Below, in pieces: positions 1 to 9,461 of a DNA stretch of 64,000 nt. The stretch is from contig NZ_JQNK01000009.1 in NCBI RefSeq assembly GCF_000745215.1, positions 2,851,001 through 2,915,000 of the forward strand, read 5' to 3'. A program made the position numbers and the translations under genes. Under the pieces are notes generated by a model. The model was not told the DNA's origin, did no database searches, and saw only the letters and a list, made by a program, of their open reading frames with translations. This DNA is from Methylosinus sp. PW1. GTDB taxonomy: Bacteria > Pseudomonadota > Alphaproteobacteria > Rhizobiales > Beijerinckiaceae. Position 1 is the stretch's first letter. The number at the start of each line of letters is the position of its first letter.

Positions 1-23
1 CGCCAATAATCTGACCTGAGCTC

Positions 24-704
24 TCAGACCTTCGCCGAGGCGAAGATCCGTCCCAGCAATTCGTCGAGACCGGCCTGCCGCTCGGCCGCGGGCGCGAGCG
101 TCTCGCGAATTTTTGCTCGAGCTGCCTCCAGCGCGTCCACGGGCTCGGCGGCGGGCGCGGCCTGCGGCTGCGGGGCCGGCTTGGTCCCGAAAAAAGTTCC
201 AAGAAGCGCGCTCAGCCAGCCGCCCGAAGGCGCAGGGGCAGGCGTGGGCGCCGGCGAGGGAGCAAGGGGCTCTGCGGCGCTTTGGCGCTCCAGCGTCGAG
301 CCGAGGCCGCCGGCGGCGACGGAGACCAGAATCGGCAGCAGGCGCTGCAGCACATCGGCGCGCAGGCCGCTGTCGCGCGCGACGAATTGCGAGACCTCGC
401 CGGCGGCCGAGGCGGAGCCGAAGAGATGCGCGACAATGGCGTCGCCGCCCTCGACGCTCGCCTGCGAATGGGCCTCCTCGGCGCTCTCGAAAGCGGCGCG
501 ATGGGCGGAATCATTCGCGGCGTCGAGGACGGGGCGCAGCGAATCGGGCTCTTCGGCCGCCTTGCTCAGCGCCGCGACCAGCGCCGGCAGCAGCGATTCG
601 ACCGCCGATCGCGTCTGCCAGGACGCGAGGCCGAAGCGCTCGGAGAGATTTTCGATGATCTGGCCGCCCTGGGCGGACTGTATTATATCGACGATATTCG
701 ACAT
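24..704 (-). CDS. DUF937 (YidB-like) family protein
   Basis: Encodes about 226 aa. The N-terminal 125 residues (starting MSNIVDIIQSAQGG) have the helical, Ala/Leu-rich character of the DUF937 family, which has no firmly assigned role. A Pro/Ala linker (about residues 145-185) and a short helical tail (LDELLGRIF) follow. No signal peptide or membrane segment is visible. The start at 704 is chosen because GGAGG lies a few bases upstream, while the longer open frame to 1043 is translated palindromic repeat. The gene stands alone and is divergent from ispH. The family call is fairly safe; the function is unknown. Confidence 0.75.
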   Translation of the reverse strand: MSNIVDIIQSAQGGQIIENLSERFGLASWQTRSAVESLLPALVAALSKAAEEPDSLRPVLDAANDSAHRAAFESAEEAHSQASVEGGDAIVAHLFGSASAAGEVSQFVARDSGLRADVLQRLLPILVSVAAGGLGSTLERQSAAEPLAPSPAPTPAPAPSGGWLSALLGTFFGTKPAPQPQAAPAAEPVDALEAARAKIRETLAPAAERQAGLDELLGRIFASAKV

Positions 705-841
705 ATTCGCCTCCGTCCCCTCAATGGGCCGCGAGACACTCCGGCATTGGCGCGGCCAGTCTTCGTCGATCGCCTGTGTAGCAGATTTTTCGGCAGGCCG
801 CGAGGGAGCGTGCAGGGCGATCGGGTGAACGAGAGTGACGT

Positions 842-985
842 CTGGGGAGGCGTTTCCACCTCCCCCTCGAGGGGGGAGGTCGAGCGCCGAAGGCGATCGG
901 GAGGGGGTGAACGCCCGAGTCTTTCGCGTTGAACCCCACCCCGGATGGCTTCGCCATCCGACCCTCCCCCTAAAGGGGAGGGTGA
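842..985. repeat. Palindromic (REP-like) intergenic repeat cluster
   Basis: Between the divergent DUF937 and ispH genes (705-1113) there is no credible gene. It holds three inverted repeats: a nearly perfect palindrome at 858-880 (ACCTCCCCC/GGGGGAGGT), a hairpin at 942-960 (CGGATGGC/GCCATCCG) and another at 961-983 (ACCCTCCCC/GGGGAGGGT). Related C/G-rich palindromes recur near 35.2 kb. Promoters for both flanking genes must lie here but none is obvious. Confidence 0.7.
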
Positions 986-1113
986 ACGCGCCCCTGTCGG
1001 CGTTCGCCTCTCCCTGTTGTTTGGTGGGCGCTCGGCTTGACACCTTTCCCTATGCGGGACACACAAAGCGGCGCGCTTCGGCCGCCCCCTTTTCGATCGA
1101 GAGGCGCTAGAGG

Positions 1114-2085
1114 ATGAATATTCAGCATCGCCCGTCGTCAAAGCCGCCGTTGAAGATTCTGCTGTGCTCGCCGCGGGGCTTTTGCGCCGGCGTCGTGCGC
1201 GCGATCGACGCGGTGGAGCGGGCGCTCGCCAAATTCGGCCCGCCCGTCTATGTGCGGCACGAGATCGTCCATAATCGCTATGTGGTCGAGGCGCTGAAAG
1301 CCAAGGGCGCGATCTTCGTCGAGGAGCTGGAGGAGGTGCCGGACACCAAGGCGCCGGTGATCTTCTCCGCCCATGGCGTCGCCAAATCGGTTTCCGCCGA
1401 GGCCGCCGCGCGCAATCTTCTGGCGATCGACGCCACCTGCCCGCTGGTGACCAAGGTGCATCGCGAGGCGGAGATTCATCACAAGCGCGGGCGAAAAGTG
1501 CTGCTCGTCGGCCATTCCGGCCATCCAGAGGTGGTGGGCACCATGGGCCAGCTGCCGCCGGGCGCGGTCGTGCTGGTCGAATCGGTCCAGGCGGTGGCCG
1601 AGCTGCGTCTCGAGGATGTGGCCGATCTCGCCTATGTGACGCAGACCACTCTGTCGCTGGACGATTCGCAGGAGATCGTCAGCGCGCTGACGCGGCGTTT
1701 TCCGCAGATCGTCGGTCCGCACAAGGAGGACATCTGCTACGCGACCACCAATCGCCAGGGCGCGGTCAAGCAGGTCGCGCCGCAGGTCGATGCGGTGATC
1801 GTCGTCGGCTCGCCCAATTCCTCCAACTCGCAGCGCCTGCGCGAGGTGGCCGAGCGCGCCGGCGCGCCCGCCCAGCTCGTCCAGGGCCGCAGCGAGATCG
1901 ATTGGAGCATGTTCACCGGCATCGGCTCGCTCGGCATCAGCGCCGGCGCCTCGGCGCCGGAGGTTCTGGTCGAGGAGATCATGGAGGCTTTCGCCGAGCG
2001 CTATGAGATCTCGGTCGAGACCGTCTCCGCCGCGCTGGAGGATGTCGCCTTCCCGCTTCCCAAGGAGCTGCGCGCGCACGCTTGA
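1114..2085 (+). CDS. ispH: 4-hydroxy-3-methylbut-2-enyl diphosphate reductase
   Basis: Cytosolic [4Fe-4S] enzyme of the last step of the MEP (non-mevalonate) isoprenoid pathway, reducing HMBPP to IPP and DMAPP. The 323-aa protein has the three cluster cysteines in their family motifs: C24 in RGFCAGV, C109 in DATCPLV and C208 in [11 protein letters not shown]. The conserved SAHGV and [11 protein letters not shown] motifs are also present. Length is normal for the family. It is followed after 33 bp by thrB and then rnhA in the same direction, an arrangement common in alphaproteobacteria that suggests co-transcription. Confidence 0.97.
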   Translation: MNIQHRPSSKPPLKILLCSPRGFCAGVVRAIDAVERALAKFGPPVYVRHEIVHNRYVVEALKAKGAIFVEELEEVPDTKAPVIFSAHGVAKSVSAEAAARNLLAIDATCPLVTKVHREAEIHHKRGRKVLLVGHSGHPEVVGTMGQLPPGAVVLVESVQAVAELRLEDVADLAYVTQTTLSLDDSQEIVSALTRRFPQIVGPHKEDICYATTNRQGAVKQVAPQVDAVIVVGSPNSSNSQRLREVAERAGAPAQLVQGRSEIDWSMFTGIGSLGISAGASAPEVLVEEIMEAFAERYEISVETVSAALEDVAFPLPKELRAHA

Positions 2086-2118
2086 CGCGCCCGGCTTTTC
2101 TCCAACCGCGCGGAACTC

Positions 2119-3084
2119 ATGGCCGTCTATACGGATGTCGACGACGAGGAGCTGATCGGCTTTCTCGCCGGCTATGACCTCGGCGCGCTCTTGTCCTGCA
2201 AGGGCATCGCCGAAGGGGTCGAGAACTCCAACTACTACCTGCATACGAGCGCCGGCAGCTTCATCCTCACCCTCTATGAGAAGCGCGTCGCCGAGGCCGA
2301 TCTGCCCTTTTTCCTGGGGCTGATGGAGCATCTCTCCGCCAAGGGCCTCGGCTGTCCGCAGCCGGTGCGCGACCGCGCCGGCGCGGCGCTGGGGCGGCTC
2401 GCCGGGCGGCCGGCGGCGATCGTCACCTTTCTCGACGGCTATTCCATCCATCATCCCGAGCCCGCCCATTGCGCGCGGCTGGGCGAGGCGCTGGCGCAGC
2501 TGCATCTGGCGGGCGCGGATTTTCCGCTGCGCCGCGCCAATGCTCTGTCGGTCGGCGGCTGGCGGCCGCTCTATGCGCCTTTTTCCGCCCGCGCCGGCGA
2601 GGTGGCGGAGGATTTGGGCGCGATCGTCGCCACGGAGCTGGAGGCGCTGGAGCGTGATTGGCCCCACGGCCTGCCGGAGGGGGTGATCCACGCCGATCTC
2701 TTTCCGGACAATGTGTTCTTCCTCGGCGATCGCGTCTCCGGCCTCATCGATTTCTATTTCGCCTGCGTCGATTCGCTGGCCTATGATCTCGCCATCTGCC
2801 TCAACGCCTGGTGCTTCGACGCCGCCGGAACCTATGACGCCGAGAAGGGCGCCGCGCTGCTGGCGTCTTACGCGCGCGCGCGGCCGCTGACGGCGGCGGA
2901 GGCGGAGGCGTTTCCGCTGCTCGCGCGCGGCGCGGCCCTGCGCTTTCTGCTGACGCGCTTCGTCGATTGGCTGAATGTGCCGCCGGGCGCGCTGGTGAGG
3001 CCCAAGGACCCGCGCGAATATCTCGCTCGTCTGCGCTTCCACCGGACGATCCGCTCCGCGCGCGACTATGGCCTGAGCCCATGA
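2119..3084 (+). CDS. thrB: Homoserine kinase (APH-fold type)
   Basis: Phosphorylates L-homoserine with ATP for threonine synthesis; thrC lies far away at 32.0 kb. The 321-aa protein is the alphaproteobacterial ThrB of the aminoglycoside phosphotransferase/choline kinase fold, unrelated to the GHMP-type enterobacterial ThrB. Visible kinase motifs are the Brenner motif HADLFPDN at residues 191-198 and the metal-binding DFYF at 211. The stop codon overlaps the rnhA start (ATGA at 3081-3084), so the two are translationally coupled. Confidence 0.94.
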   Translation: MAVYTDVDDEELIGFLAGYDLGALLSCKGIAEGVENSNYYLHTSAGSFILTLYEKRVAEADLPFFLGLMEHLSAKGLGCPQPVRDRAGAALGRLAGRPAAIVTFLDGYSIHHPEPAHCARLGEALAQLHLAGADFPLRRANALSVGGWRPLYAPFSARAGEVAEDLGAIVATELEALERDWPHGLPEGVIHADLFPDNVFFLGDRVSGLIDFYFACVDSLAYDLAICLNAWCFDAAGTYDAEKGAALLASYARARPLTAAEAEAFPLLARGAALRFLLTRFVDWLNVPPGALVRPKDPREYLARLRFHRTIRSARDYGLSP

Positions 3085-3530
3085 GCGGGCGCGTCGCCAT
3101 TTGGACGGACGGCGCCTGCTCCGGCAATCCCGGTCCCGGCGGCTGGGGCGCGATTCTGCGCTTCGGCGAGCGCGAGAAGGAGATTTGCGGCGGCGAGACG
3201 GGGACCACCAACAACCGCATGGAGCTGACCGCCGCGATCGAGGCGCTGGAGGCGCTGACGCGGCCCTGCAATGTCGATCTGCACACGGATTCGCAATATT
3301 TGCGCGACGGCATCACCTCCTGGCTCAAGGGCTGGAAGGCGCGCGGCTGGAAGACGGCCGACCGCAAGCCGGTCAAGAATGTCGATCTGTGGACGCGCCT
3401 CGACGCTGCGGCCGAGCGTCACGAGATCGCCTGGCATTGGGTGCGCGGCCACGCCGGCGACGAGATGAACGAGCGCGCCGACGCTCTCGCCCGCAAGGGC
3501 ATGGCGCCGTTTCAGACGAAAGCGCGCTGA
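3081..3530 (+). CDS. rnhA: Ribonuclease HI
   Basis: Degrades the RNA strand of RNA-DNA hybrids (R-loops, primers). The 149-aa protein carries the full catalytic set at E. coli-like positions: D10 (in [13 protein letters not shown]), E48 (RMEL), D70 (HTDSQY), H124 and D134 (NERADALA). The start at 3081 is fixed by the ATGA overlap with thrB and by this residue numbering. It is the last gene of the ispH-thrB-rnhA unit, with a strong terminator about 80 bp downstream. Confidence 0.97.
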   Translation: MSGRVAIWTDGACSGNPGPGGWGAILRFGEREKEICGGETGTTNNRMELTAAIEALEALTRPCNVDLHTDSQYLRDGITSWLKGWKARGWKTADRKPVKNVDLWTRLDAAAERHEIAWHWVRGHAGDEMNERADALARKGMAPFQTKAR

Positions 3531-3610
3531 TCGGGCGAGCACGCCGATCGCCCCTTGTCGAATGAGACTCTAAATACCATATCGAAGAATGCAGAGCTCT
3601 TCTTCTTACT

Positions 3611-3647
3611 GGGCGCGGCCCTCGGGCCGCGCCCTTCTTATTGTTTT
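3611..3647 (+). terminator. Intrinsic terminator after rnhA
   Basis: A perfect 10-bp GC stem (GGGCGCGGCC at 3611-3620 with GGCCGCGCCC at 3625-3634) has a CTCG tetraloop and is followed by a T-rich tail (TTCTTATTGTTTT) on the plus strand. It sits in the convergent gap between rnhA and the minus-strand DsbD-like gene. Confidence 0.88.
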
Positions 3648-3679
3648 GGAGTGCTTTCAGAACAAGGCAATCGAGAGCC

Positions 3680-4486
3680 TCAATCCAGCTTCAGCGGCAG
3701 CTCCACCCCGCCCTTTTCGGTGCGGATCGTCGCGCGGGCTTCGATCGCGCCCTGCTGCTTTCCTTCGCCGAGCTTCAGCGCGAAGCCGCCTTGCCCGTCG
3801 GCTGCGCTGTCGATGATGTAGGGCTCCGGCGCCTCGATGAAGACATCCGCGGCCTTGCCCGGTCCGAAATAGCGCAGCTGCCACGCGCCGGCGCCGGCCC
3901 TCGCGACCTCCACGATTTTCTGCGCCTCGCCGGCTCCGATCGGCCGGGGAACCAAAGTCTCCGCCGCCGCCAGCCGCTCGGCGAAGGGCGAGGCCCCGGC
4001 CTGCGGCAGCGCCAGGGAGAGCTTCGCCTTGGCGGGCAGACAGATTTGCGCGCAGGCGGCATAGTCCAGCGCCAGCTTCAGCACGACGGGCGCGCTCGCC
4101 TTTTTCGCGGTGACGCGCAGCGGAAAAACCAGGCTCTCGTCATAGCCGGCGACCGTCATTCCGGCCTCGGCGATATGCTTGGGCGCCGGATACAGCGTCT
4201 CCACGGCGGCGACATTTTCCGAGCCGGAGAAATCGAGGACGGGCGGCGCGCCGGCGTCGCCGGGGCTGCGCCAATAGGTGACGGTTCCCGGATCGAGCGC
4301 GATCTCGACGCCGAGCCGATAGACGCCGCCGCTCGGCGCGCCGGCCGAGAGGAGACGCGCCGCCGAATGCGCCGCGCGGGCGAAGGGGGTGGCGAAGTCG
4401 GCGTCCTGCGCCGCCGCCGGCCCGGCGAGCGAGGCCAGCGCGAGCGAGGTCGCGGCGAGCGCCGCCGCCAGATTTCGTGAATGCAT
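3680..4486 (-). CDS. DsbD alpha-domain-like secreted protein
   Basis: A 268-aa exported protein. The N-terminus is a typical signal peptide (hydrophobic stretch ending GPAAAQ, cleavage near residue 27). The rest resembles the periplasmic N-terminal (alpha) domain of the thiol:disulfide interchange protein DsbD. C145 and C149 (YAACAQICLPA) match the C-x3-C redox pair of that domain. The transmembrane beta and thioredoxin gamma domains are absent, so it is probably a stand-alone thiol carrier that needs a partner membrane reductase elsewhere. The start at 4486 is chosen because it gives the signal peptide directly. Confidence 0.8.
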   Translation of the reverse strand: MHSRNLAAALAATSLALASLAGPAAAQDADFATPFARAAHSAARLLSAGAPSGGVYRLGVEIALDPGTVTYWRSPGDAGAPPVLDFSGSENVAAVETLYPAPKHIAEAGMTVAGYDESLVFPLRVTAKKASAPVVLKLALDYAACAQICLPAKAKLSLALPQAGASPFAERLAAAETLVPRPIGAGEAQKIVEVARAGAGAWQLRYFGPGKAADVFIEAPEPYIIDSAADGQGGFALKLGEGKQQGAIEARATIRTEKGGVELPLKLD

Positions 4487-4574
4487 TTCGAGGTCCTCGG
4501 GGCGCCCCCCGCGCCGGTTTTTACGTCGTCGAACGGCGCTTGTTATGCGTTTGCGCCGCGCGTAGTATGACCCT

Positions 4575-5306
4575 ATGAGCCCGGTCGGCAAGAAACAAGG
4601 CCTCGAGAAATCGGCCGCCCGCGCAGCCCGGCGGTCCGCGGGCGCGCGCGTCGCCGGCTCCTCCGTTCCGATCATTCGCGGTCCCGAGGCGGGGCGCGAG
4701 ACGGGCGCGGGCTCCAAATCTTCCGGCAGGCGCTATCTCGACGGGCAGATGCTGGTGGCGATGCCCGGCATGGTCGACGAGCGTTTCGCGCGCTCGGTCA
4801 TCTATCTCTGCGCCCATTCGGAAGACGGCGCCATGGGCATTGTCGTCAATCAGCCCTCGCAGGTCCGCAATTTCCCCGATCTTCTGGTGCAGTTGCAGAT
4901 CATCGCGCCGCAGGAGCGCATCAGCCTGCCCAAGGAGACCGAGACGATCCAAGTGCTGCAGGGCGGCCCGGTGCAGACCGACCGCGGCTTCGTGCTGCAT
5001 TCCTCGGATTTCTTCATCGACAATTCGACGCTGCCGATCGACGATGGCGTGTCCTTGACCGCCACGATCGACATTCTGCGCGCCATCGCCTCCGGCGAGG
5101 GGCCGAATCAGGCGCTGCTGGCGCTGGGCTACGCCGGCTGGGACCCCGGCCAGCTCGAGAACGAGATCCAGCACAATGGCTGGCTCAATTGCCCGGCCGA
5201 TCCGTCCATTTTGTTCGACACCGATCTCGAGTCGAAATATGCGCGCGCCCTGCGCCTCATCGGCATCGATCTCGCGCGGCTGTCGTCCGCCGCGGGACAT
5301 GCGTGA
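4575..5306 (+). CDS. YqgE/AlgH family protein (UPF0301)
   Basis: A 243-aa protein. From about residue 55 it matches the UPF0301 family: [20 protein letters not shown], then [20 protein letters not shown] and the C-terminal [13 protein letters not shown]...WL motif. The biochemical role is unsettled; AlgH was described as a regulator in Pseudomonas. The first 50 or so residues are basic, low in complexity and not part of the family core, so a downstream start is possible. Divergent from the DsbD-like gene, with only 88 bp between them. Confidence 0.88.
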   Translation: MSPVGKKQGLEKSAARAARRSAGARVAGSSVPIIRGPEAGRETGAGSKSSGRRYLDGQMLVAMPGMVDERFARSVIYLCAHSEDGAMGIVVNQPSQVRNFPDLLVQLQIIAPQERISLPKETETIQVLQGGPVQTDRGFVLHSSDFFIDNSTLPIDDGVSLTATIDILRAIASGEGPNQALLALGYAGWDPGQLENEIQHNGWLNCPADPSILFDTDLESKYARALRLIGIDLARLSSAAGHA

Positions 5307-5312
5307 AAATCA

Positions 5313-5351
5313 GCGAGCAGCGAGTAGTAAGGTTTTCTACTCGTTGCTCGC
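5313..5351. terminator. Bidirectional stem-loop between convergent genes
   Basis: A 15-bp inverted repeat (5313-5327 with 5337-5351, one G:T pair; core GAGCAGCGAGTAG) with a 9-base loop. It lies in the 51-bp gap between yqgE (plus) and the end of the lipid operon (minus), the expected place for a shared terminator. No long T-tract follows on either side. Confidence 0.55.
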
Positions 5352-5357
5352 TCCATC

Positions 5358-6650
5358 TCACTCCGCTTCCTGAATCGTCGCCGCCGTCACTTCGGTCTTC
5401 GGCGTGCGCTTGAAGGTGGATTTGCGGCCGCGCATCGTCTGCAAAATCTTCGCGCCATTGGAGAAGGCGAGATAGATCATCAGCGGCGGCACCGAGACCA
5501 TTGTCTTCACATAATCGGTCAGCGAGCCGCGCTTCAGCGCCAGATAGGGCAGAAGCGTGAAGCCGAGCACGACGACCAGCGTCTCGGCGCCGATGAATTC
5601 CAGCACCGGCAGATAGGGCGTCAGCGAGCCGCGCAGGATCACGCCGAGCAGCAGGCAGATGAGGCCGATCGCCGCCGTCGGGAAGAAGATCTGATGCACG
5701 ATGAGCACAATGGCGGCGACGCGGCGGGTCAGCGACCAGGGCGCGTTCCACAGCGGCAGCACGGTCTTCTGCGCCACTTGCACGAAGCCGTTGGACCAGC
5801 GGCGCTGCTGGCGGCGATAGTCGCGCAGCCCCTCCGGCACCTGGCCGGGAATGGGCGGCTCGGAAACGAAGATGCCATGCCAGCCGCCGAGCGCCGCGCG
5901 CACGGTGAGGTCCAAATCCTCGCAGAGCGAGTAATCGGACCAGCCGCCGGCGGCTTCGATCGTCTGGCGGCGCCAGATGCCGCCGGTGCCGTTGAATTGG
6001 AACAGCCAGCCGGCGAGCGCGCGCGTGCGCTGCTCGACGAGGAAATGGCCGTCCTGCACGAGACCTTGCGCCCGCGTCAGCCAATTCTTGCGATAATTGG
6101 AGAATTCGCAGCGCGACTGCACGAAGCCGGCGCGATCGTCCTTCACCAGCAGCGGCACGGTGCGGCGCAGCCAGTCGGTCGGCGGGCGGAAATCGGCGTC
6201 CAGCATGGCGATATAGGGTGCGTCGAAGAGCTTCAGCCCCTCGGCGCAGGCGCCGGCCTTGAAGCCGGAGCGATCGGCGCGGCGCACATGATGAATGTCG
6301 ACGCCTCTGGCGCGCAGCTCGATCGCCACCGCCTCGGCGCGCACGGGCGTCTCGTCGGTCGAATCGTCGAGCAGCTGAATGTGCAGCCGGTCCTTGGGCC
6401 AATCGAGCTCGGCGACGCAGCGCAGCGCCTGCTCCGTCACCTCGGCCTCGTTGAAGACGGGAATCTGCAGCAGCACATGCGGCAGCTCCTCCTCGGGCAG
6501 GACGATCGCCTCGGGATCGCGCGCGCCGCGCAATTGATCGAAGAGGAAGCGGGCGATGATCGCGACGAAGCCGGCGCCGATCAGGATCATGATCAGCGCC
6601 GCGACGAGCCAGACGCTATCGACGAGAAACTGCAGAAGAGCGAGGATCAA
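5358..6650 (-). CDS. Membrane-bound family 2 glycosyltransferase
   Basis: A 430-aa processive-type GT2 enzyme. It has an N-terminal membrane helix (about 9-35), then a cytoplasmic GT-A domain with QIPVFNE, LLDDSTDE (nucleotide-sugar Asp), MLDADFRP (DxD), CEDLDLT (catalytic Asp) and QQRRW, and a C-terminal block of three to four membrane helices ending in a basic tail. This is the D,D,D,QxxRW architecture of cellulose synthase/CslA-like enzymes. It is the last gene of the seven-gene acp-to-GT operon, 6 bp after the GT21 gene, so a glycolipid head-group role is likely. The sugar donor and acceptor cannot be read from sequence. Confidence 0.87.
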   Translation of the reverse strand: MILALLQFLVDSVWLVAALIMILIGAGFVAIIARFLFDQLRGARDPEAIVLPEEELPHVLLQIPVFNEAEVTEQALRCVAELDWPKDRLHIQLLDDSTDETPVRAEAVAIELRARGVDIHHVRRADRSGFKAGACAEGLKLFDAPYIAMLDADFRPPTDWLRRTVPLLVKDDRAGFVQSRCEFSNYRKNWLTRAQGLVQDGHFLVEQRTRALAGWLFQFNGTGGIWRRQTIEAAGGWSDYSLCEDLDLTVRAALGGWHGIFVSEPPIPGQVPEGLRDYRRQQRRWSNGFVQVAQKTVLPLWNAPWSLTRRVAAIVLIVHQIFFPTAAIGLICLLLGVILRGSLTPYLPVLEFIGAETLVVVLGFTLLPYLALKRGSLTDYVKTMVSVPPLMIYLAFSNGAKILQTMRGRKSTFKRTPKTEVTAATIQEAE

Positions 6651-6656
6651 GCGGTT

Positions 6657-7838
6657 TTATCCTTCTTCCTTCGCGACTTGCGGCTCCGTCACGGCGGCCG
6701 CCTCGCCGCTGGAGCGCGTGTCGATCGTCGTCCTGGCCCAGACGACCTTGGTGGCTGTCCAAGCGTGCAGCCACACTGCGAACATCAACGCCTCGCGCGT
6801 CAGAAAAATCATCGGCGCGGACCAAGATACCTTCCACCCCTTGGCGATGGAAAGCAGCGTCTCCGAGCTTAGCCACAGACCAAAAGTGACGGTCAAGGCC
6901 GTCATCGGCGTCACGCCGGCGAGCGGCGAGCCGATCGCCGCCGCCGCGAAGGCCGGCAGCGCCTGGCAGAAGGGCTCCGCCAGGAAGGAGAGAATCTCGT
7001 CGTCGCGGCGCACCACGCTCCAGCGCAATTGCCGATTATAGACGTCGCGGAGATCGCGCTCACCCAATTCCTGGCGCACCAGCCGATGCGAGAAGACGGT
7101 GCGAAGCTTGATGCGGCCCAGCGCCTTGGCGGTGGCGTTGTCCTCGCCCACCGTATGAGCGATGGCCGCAAAGCCGCCGGCGCGCAGAAAGTCGCTGCGG
7201 CGAAACAGCATGATCTTGCCGACGCCGAAGCCGCCGCCGAGCGCGGAGGCCGCGAACAGCATGCGCTGATGCGGGCCGTTCATTATGCCGGCCTCGACCA
7301 GCGCGGCGAAATTCTCCGGCCGCGCCGCATAGGGAATGGCGCAGACCATGCCGACGCCGGGCTTCAAATGGCGCATCGTCTCGGAAAGGTCGTCCGGCTC
7401 CAGCACGATGTTGGAGTCCTTCATGAAGATCACATCATTGCGCGCCGCGTTGACGGGCGCGAAGAGATTGTCGACCTTGGGACTCGCGGCGAAACGCGCC
7501 GTGGAATGGAGAATGCGCGACTCGATCTGCGGATGACGCGCGAAAATGTCGCGCATCGCCGCAATGGCGGGGGAGTCCGCCTCCGTCGCCGAGGCCAGCG
7601 CCTCCAATTGTGGATAAGTCTGCGCGAGAGCCGATTCTTGAGCGCGCTCGAAGCCCTGGTCCAGCATTTTCACCGGCAGGACGAGCGAGACGGGCGGCTG
7701 CTCCCGGCTGGTTCCGCGCATGGCGACGAGCCAGGGATGGATGAGCGCCGCCGTCACCGAGAGAAGCAGCAGCAAGGCGGAGCAGGCCCAGAACACAGCC
7801 GACAGAACGACGAGCGAAGACAAGATGCTGTCGATCAC
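6657..7838 (-). CDS. Ceramide-glucosyltransferase-like (GT21) glycosyltransferase
   Basis: A 393-aa membrane protein with an N-terminal helix (10-35), a GT-A domain with VSLVLPVK, FMKDSN in place of a DxD, HTVGED, and RQLRW at the end of the domain, then hydrophobic C-terminal segments. This D,D,D,(Q/R)xxRW pattern is that of GT21 enzymes (ceramide glucosyltransferase, hopanoid HpnI). Its start overlaps the end of the SDR gene (ATGA at 7835-7838). The acyl-chain genes upstream suggest a lipid acceptor made by the same operon, but this is inference. Confidence 0.8.
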   Translation of the reverse strand: MIDSILSSLVVLSAVFWACSALLLLLSVTAALIHPWLVAMRGTSREQPPVSLVLPVKMLDQGFERAQESALAQTYPQLEALASATEADSPAIAAMRDIFARHPQIESRILHSTARFAASPKVDNLFAPVNAARNDVIFMKDSNIVLEPDDLSETMRHLKPGVGMVCAIPYAARPENFAALVEAGIMNGPHQRMLFAASALGGGFGVGKIMLFRRSDFLRAGGFAAIAHTVGEDNATAKALGRIKLRTVFSHRLVRQELGERDLRDVYNRQLRWSVVRRDDEILSFLAEPFCQALPAFAAAAIGSPLAGVTPMTALTVTFGLWLSSETLLSIAKGWKVSWSAPMIFLTREALMFAVWLHAWTATKVVWARTTIDTRSSGEAAAVTEPQVAKEEG

Positions 7839-8632
7839 GGCTTCTCCCGTTCATGGGTCTGAGGCACGGACACTTCGAAGAGCCGCATGACCGAATCGAC
7901 AGTGCGGGGCGGCAGCATCGCAAACAGCTTCATCGCATAATAGACGAAGAGCGGAAAGGCGATCACCGCCGCACGTCTGTCCAGACCGCGCATGATGATC
8001 TCCGCCGCTTTCTCATCGCTGACCTTGCCGGCCTGCCACGCTTGCAGCTTGTCGGTCATCGGCGTCGCCACGAAGCCGGGGACGATGAGGCTCACATGCA
8101 CGCCATGCGGGGCGAGCGCGCCGCGCAGAGAATCCGCATAGAGGTGAACCGCCGCCTTGCTGGCGCAATAGGCCGGCGAATAGGGCAGGCCGCGCAGCCC
8201 GGCCATGGAGCCGACGACGGCGATCTGCCCGCGCCTGCGGGCCGTCATCGCCTCAATGGCCGGCTCCACCGTGTTGAACACGCCGAGCACATTGATCGAC
8301 AGCGTGCCGCGAACCGCCTCGGGATCCTCGGCGATCTGGCCGCGGGAGAGGCCGGTGGAGACGCCGGCGTTAGCGATGACGAGATCGAGCGGCTCATGCG
8401 CGTCCGCCGCGGCGATGCGCTCCGCCATTGCGGCGCGGTCGCGCACGTCCGCTATGGAGACGTCCGCCTCGGCCCCCTTGGCTCGGCAGTCGGCGGCGAC
8501 TGCCTCCAGCCGCGCGGCGTCGCGGCCGAACAGCGCGAGGCTGCGCCCCTCCTGCGCATAGCGCAGCGCCAGCGCGCGGCCGATGCCGCTGGACGCGCCG
8601 GTGACGAGAATGCGCCGCGCCCCGCGCTTCAC
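7835..8632 (-). CDS. SDR-family reductase (probable 3-ketoacyl/keto-lipid reductase)
   Basis: A 265-aa classical short-chain dehydrogenase. It has the NADP(H)-binding TGASSGIGRALA near the N-terminus, NAGVS, and the catalytic GSMAG Ser with YCASK Tyr/Lys. The C-terminal 50 residues are hydrophobic (FPLFVYYAMKLFAM), suggesting membrane association as in lipid-acting SDRs. The start is a GTG at 8632 that overlaps the stop of the upstream dehydratase gene (GTGA). In this operon it could supply the ketoreductase step after the ketosynthase. A role in sphingoid-base or other lipid reduction is an alternative. Confidence 0.85.
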   Translation of the reverse strand: MKRGARRILVTGASSGIGRALALRYAQEGRSLALFGRDAARLEAVAADCRAKGAEADVSIADVRDRAAMAERIAAADAHEPLDLVIANAGVSTGLSRGQIAEDPEAVRGTLSINVLGVFNTVEPAIEAMTARRRGQIAVVGSMAGLRGLPYSPAYCASKAAVHLYADSLRGALAPHGVHVSLIVPGFVATPMTDKLQAWQAGKVSDEKAAEIIMRGLDRRAAVIAFPLFVYYAMKLFAMLPPRTVDSVMRLFEVSVPQTHEREKP

Positions 8633-9048
8633 CGGCGGAGCTTTCGCGGCAGGGTCATCAGCGCCTCGCCGACGATCGCCGGCGCCCGTGTTTCGCCATA
8701 GGCCAGAAGTCGCAAGAACACTCCCTCCTCGGGGGATGAGCGCAGCACGCGGGCGGTGAGCGTCACCGCCTCGCCGCGCAGCACCGGCTGCACGAATTTG
8801 CCGGAGAGCCGGGCCAGAAACAAATCGCGCCGCCAAGCGCTGAGCAGCGGCTCGAAGGCGGCGAGAAGCTTCATGCCATGGACCGGCGGCGCGGGAAAGC
8901 CGATGGCGCGCGCGAGATCATCGTCGAGATGCAGCGGATTCGCGTCGCCGGAGGCCTCCGCATAGGCGGCGAGCGCGGCGGCGTCGAAGGGGCCGATCCG
9001 CCAGTCCGGCAGGCGTTCGCCGACCGCGGGCAGATAGGCGCCGCTCAC
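8629..9048 (-). CDS. MaoC-like (R)-hydroxyacyl dehydratase, catalytic subunit
   Basis: A 139-aa single-hotdog protein. SGDANPLHLDDDLA contains the Asp and His of the R-specific hydratase motif (D-x4-H type), followed by GFPAPPVHGM, a typical MaoC segment. It lies immediately after a non-catalytic hotdog protein (ATGA overlap at 9045-9048). Known heterodimeric dehydratases such as mycobacterial HadAB pair exactly these two halves. Likely reaction: dehydration of a (3R)-hydroxyacyl-ACP made by the operon's ketosynthase and reductase. Confidence 0.82.
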   Translation of the reverse strand: MSGAYLPAVGERLPDWRIGPFDAAALAAYAEASGDANPLHLDDDLARAIGFPAPPVHGMKLLAAFEPLLSAWRRDLFLARLSGKFVQPVLRGEAVTLTARVLRSSPEEGVFLRLLAYGETRAPAIVGEALMTLPRKLRR

Positions 9049-9461
9049 GGGGCGCCCCCGACGCCCGCCGGGCGCGGCACGATGCGCAGAAGCGTCTCGG
9101 CGTGCAGGCGCGGCTCGCCGGCGATCGTCGTGAGGTTGGCGTTGACGGAAAGGCGCGGCGGCTCCGCCTCGCGGCGCATGGAGACGGTCAGATCATAGCT
9201 CTCGCCGACGCGCAGCGGAGCGAAATAATGGAAGCTCTGCGACTCGTGCACCGCAACCACATCGTCGCCCGCCAAAAAATCGCGGATCGCGGTCTCGATC
9301 TCCTCGGCCGTCATCCACACGGCGGGAAAGGCGACCGGCACGATCTTCTCCAGCGTGTCGGGAAAGCCGGTCTCGCGGCGATAGCGCGCGATGCGCTGTT
9401 CATCCGCCACGACGCGCAACGGGCCGATCCGCGTCTCGCCGCGTTCCGGCGCTTCGACCAT
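9045..9461 (-). CDS. FAS1-type MaoC N-terminal hotdog protein (HadA-like)
   Basis: A 138-aa protein resembling the MaoC_dehydrat_N/FAS1 dehydratase N-terminal domain. The signature HESQSFHYFAPLRVGESY lies in the middle, and the catalytic Asp/His motif of the second half is missing. It probably forms a heterodimer with the following catalytic MaoC protein. It begins on the base next to the end of the ketosynthase gene and overlaps the downstream gene by ATGA, so all are translationally coupled. Confidence 0.8.
   Translation of the reverse strand: MVEAPERGETRIGPLRVVADEQRIARYRRETGFPDTLEKIVPVAFPAVWMTAEEIETAIRDFLAGDDVVAVHESQSFHYFAPLRVGESYDLTVSMRREAEPPRLSVNANLTTIAGEPRLHAETLLRIVPRPAGVGGAP

Noticed and set aside
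1138..3042. A 634-codon open frame antisense to ispH and thrB
   Set aside because: It is an Arg/Ala/Gly/His-rich shadow of high-GC coding DNA with no family features; the plus-strand genes carry all catalytic motifs. Similar long antisense frames opposite mutA (11006-13093), glmS and the chemoreceptor (49364-51739) and the long plus frame under the symporter gene (42856-44676) were rejected for the same reason.
3555..3821. Small plus-strand frame between rnhA and the DsbD-like gene
   Set aside because: It contains the terminator hairpin and runs into the antisense of the DsbD-like gene; the composition is not protein-like.
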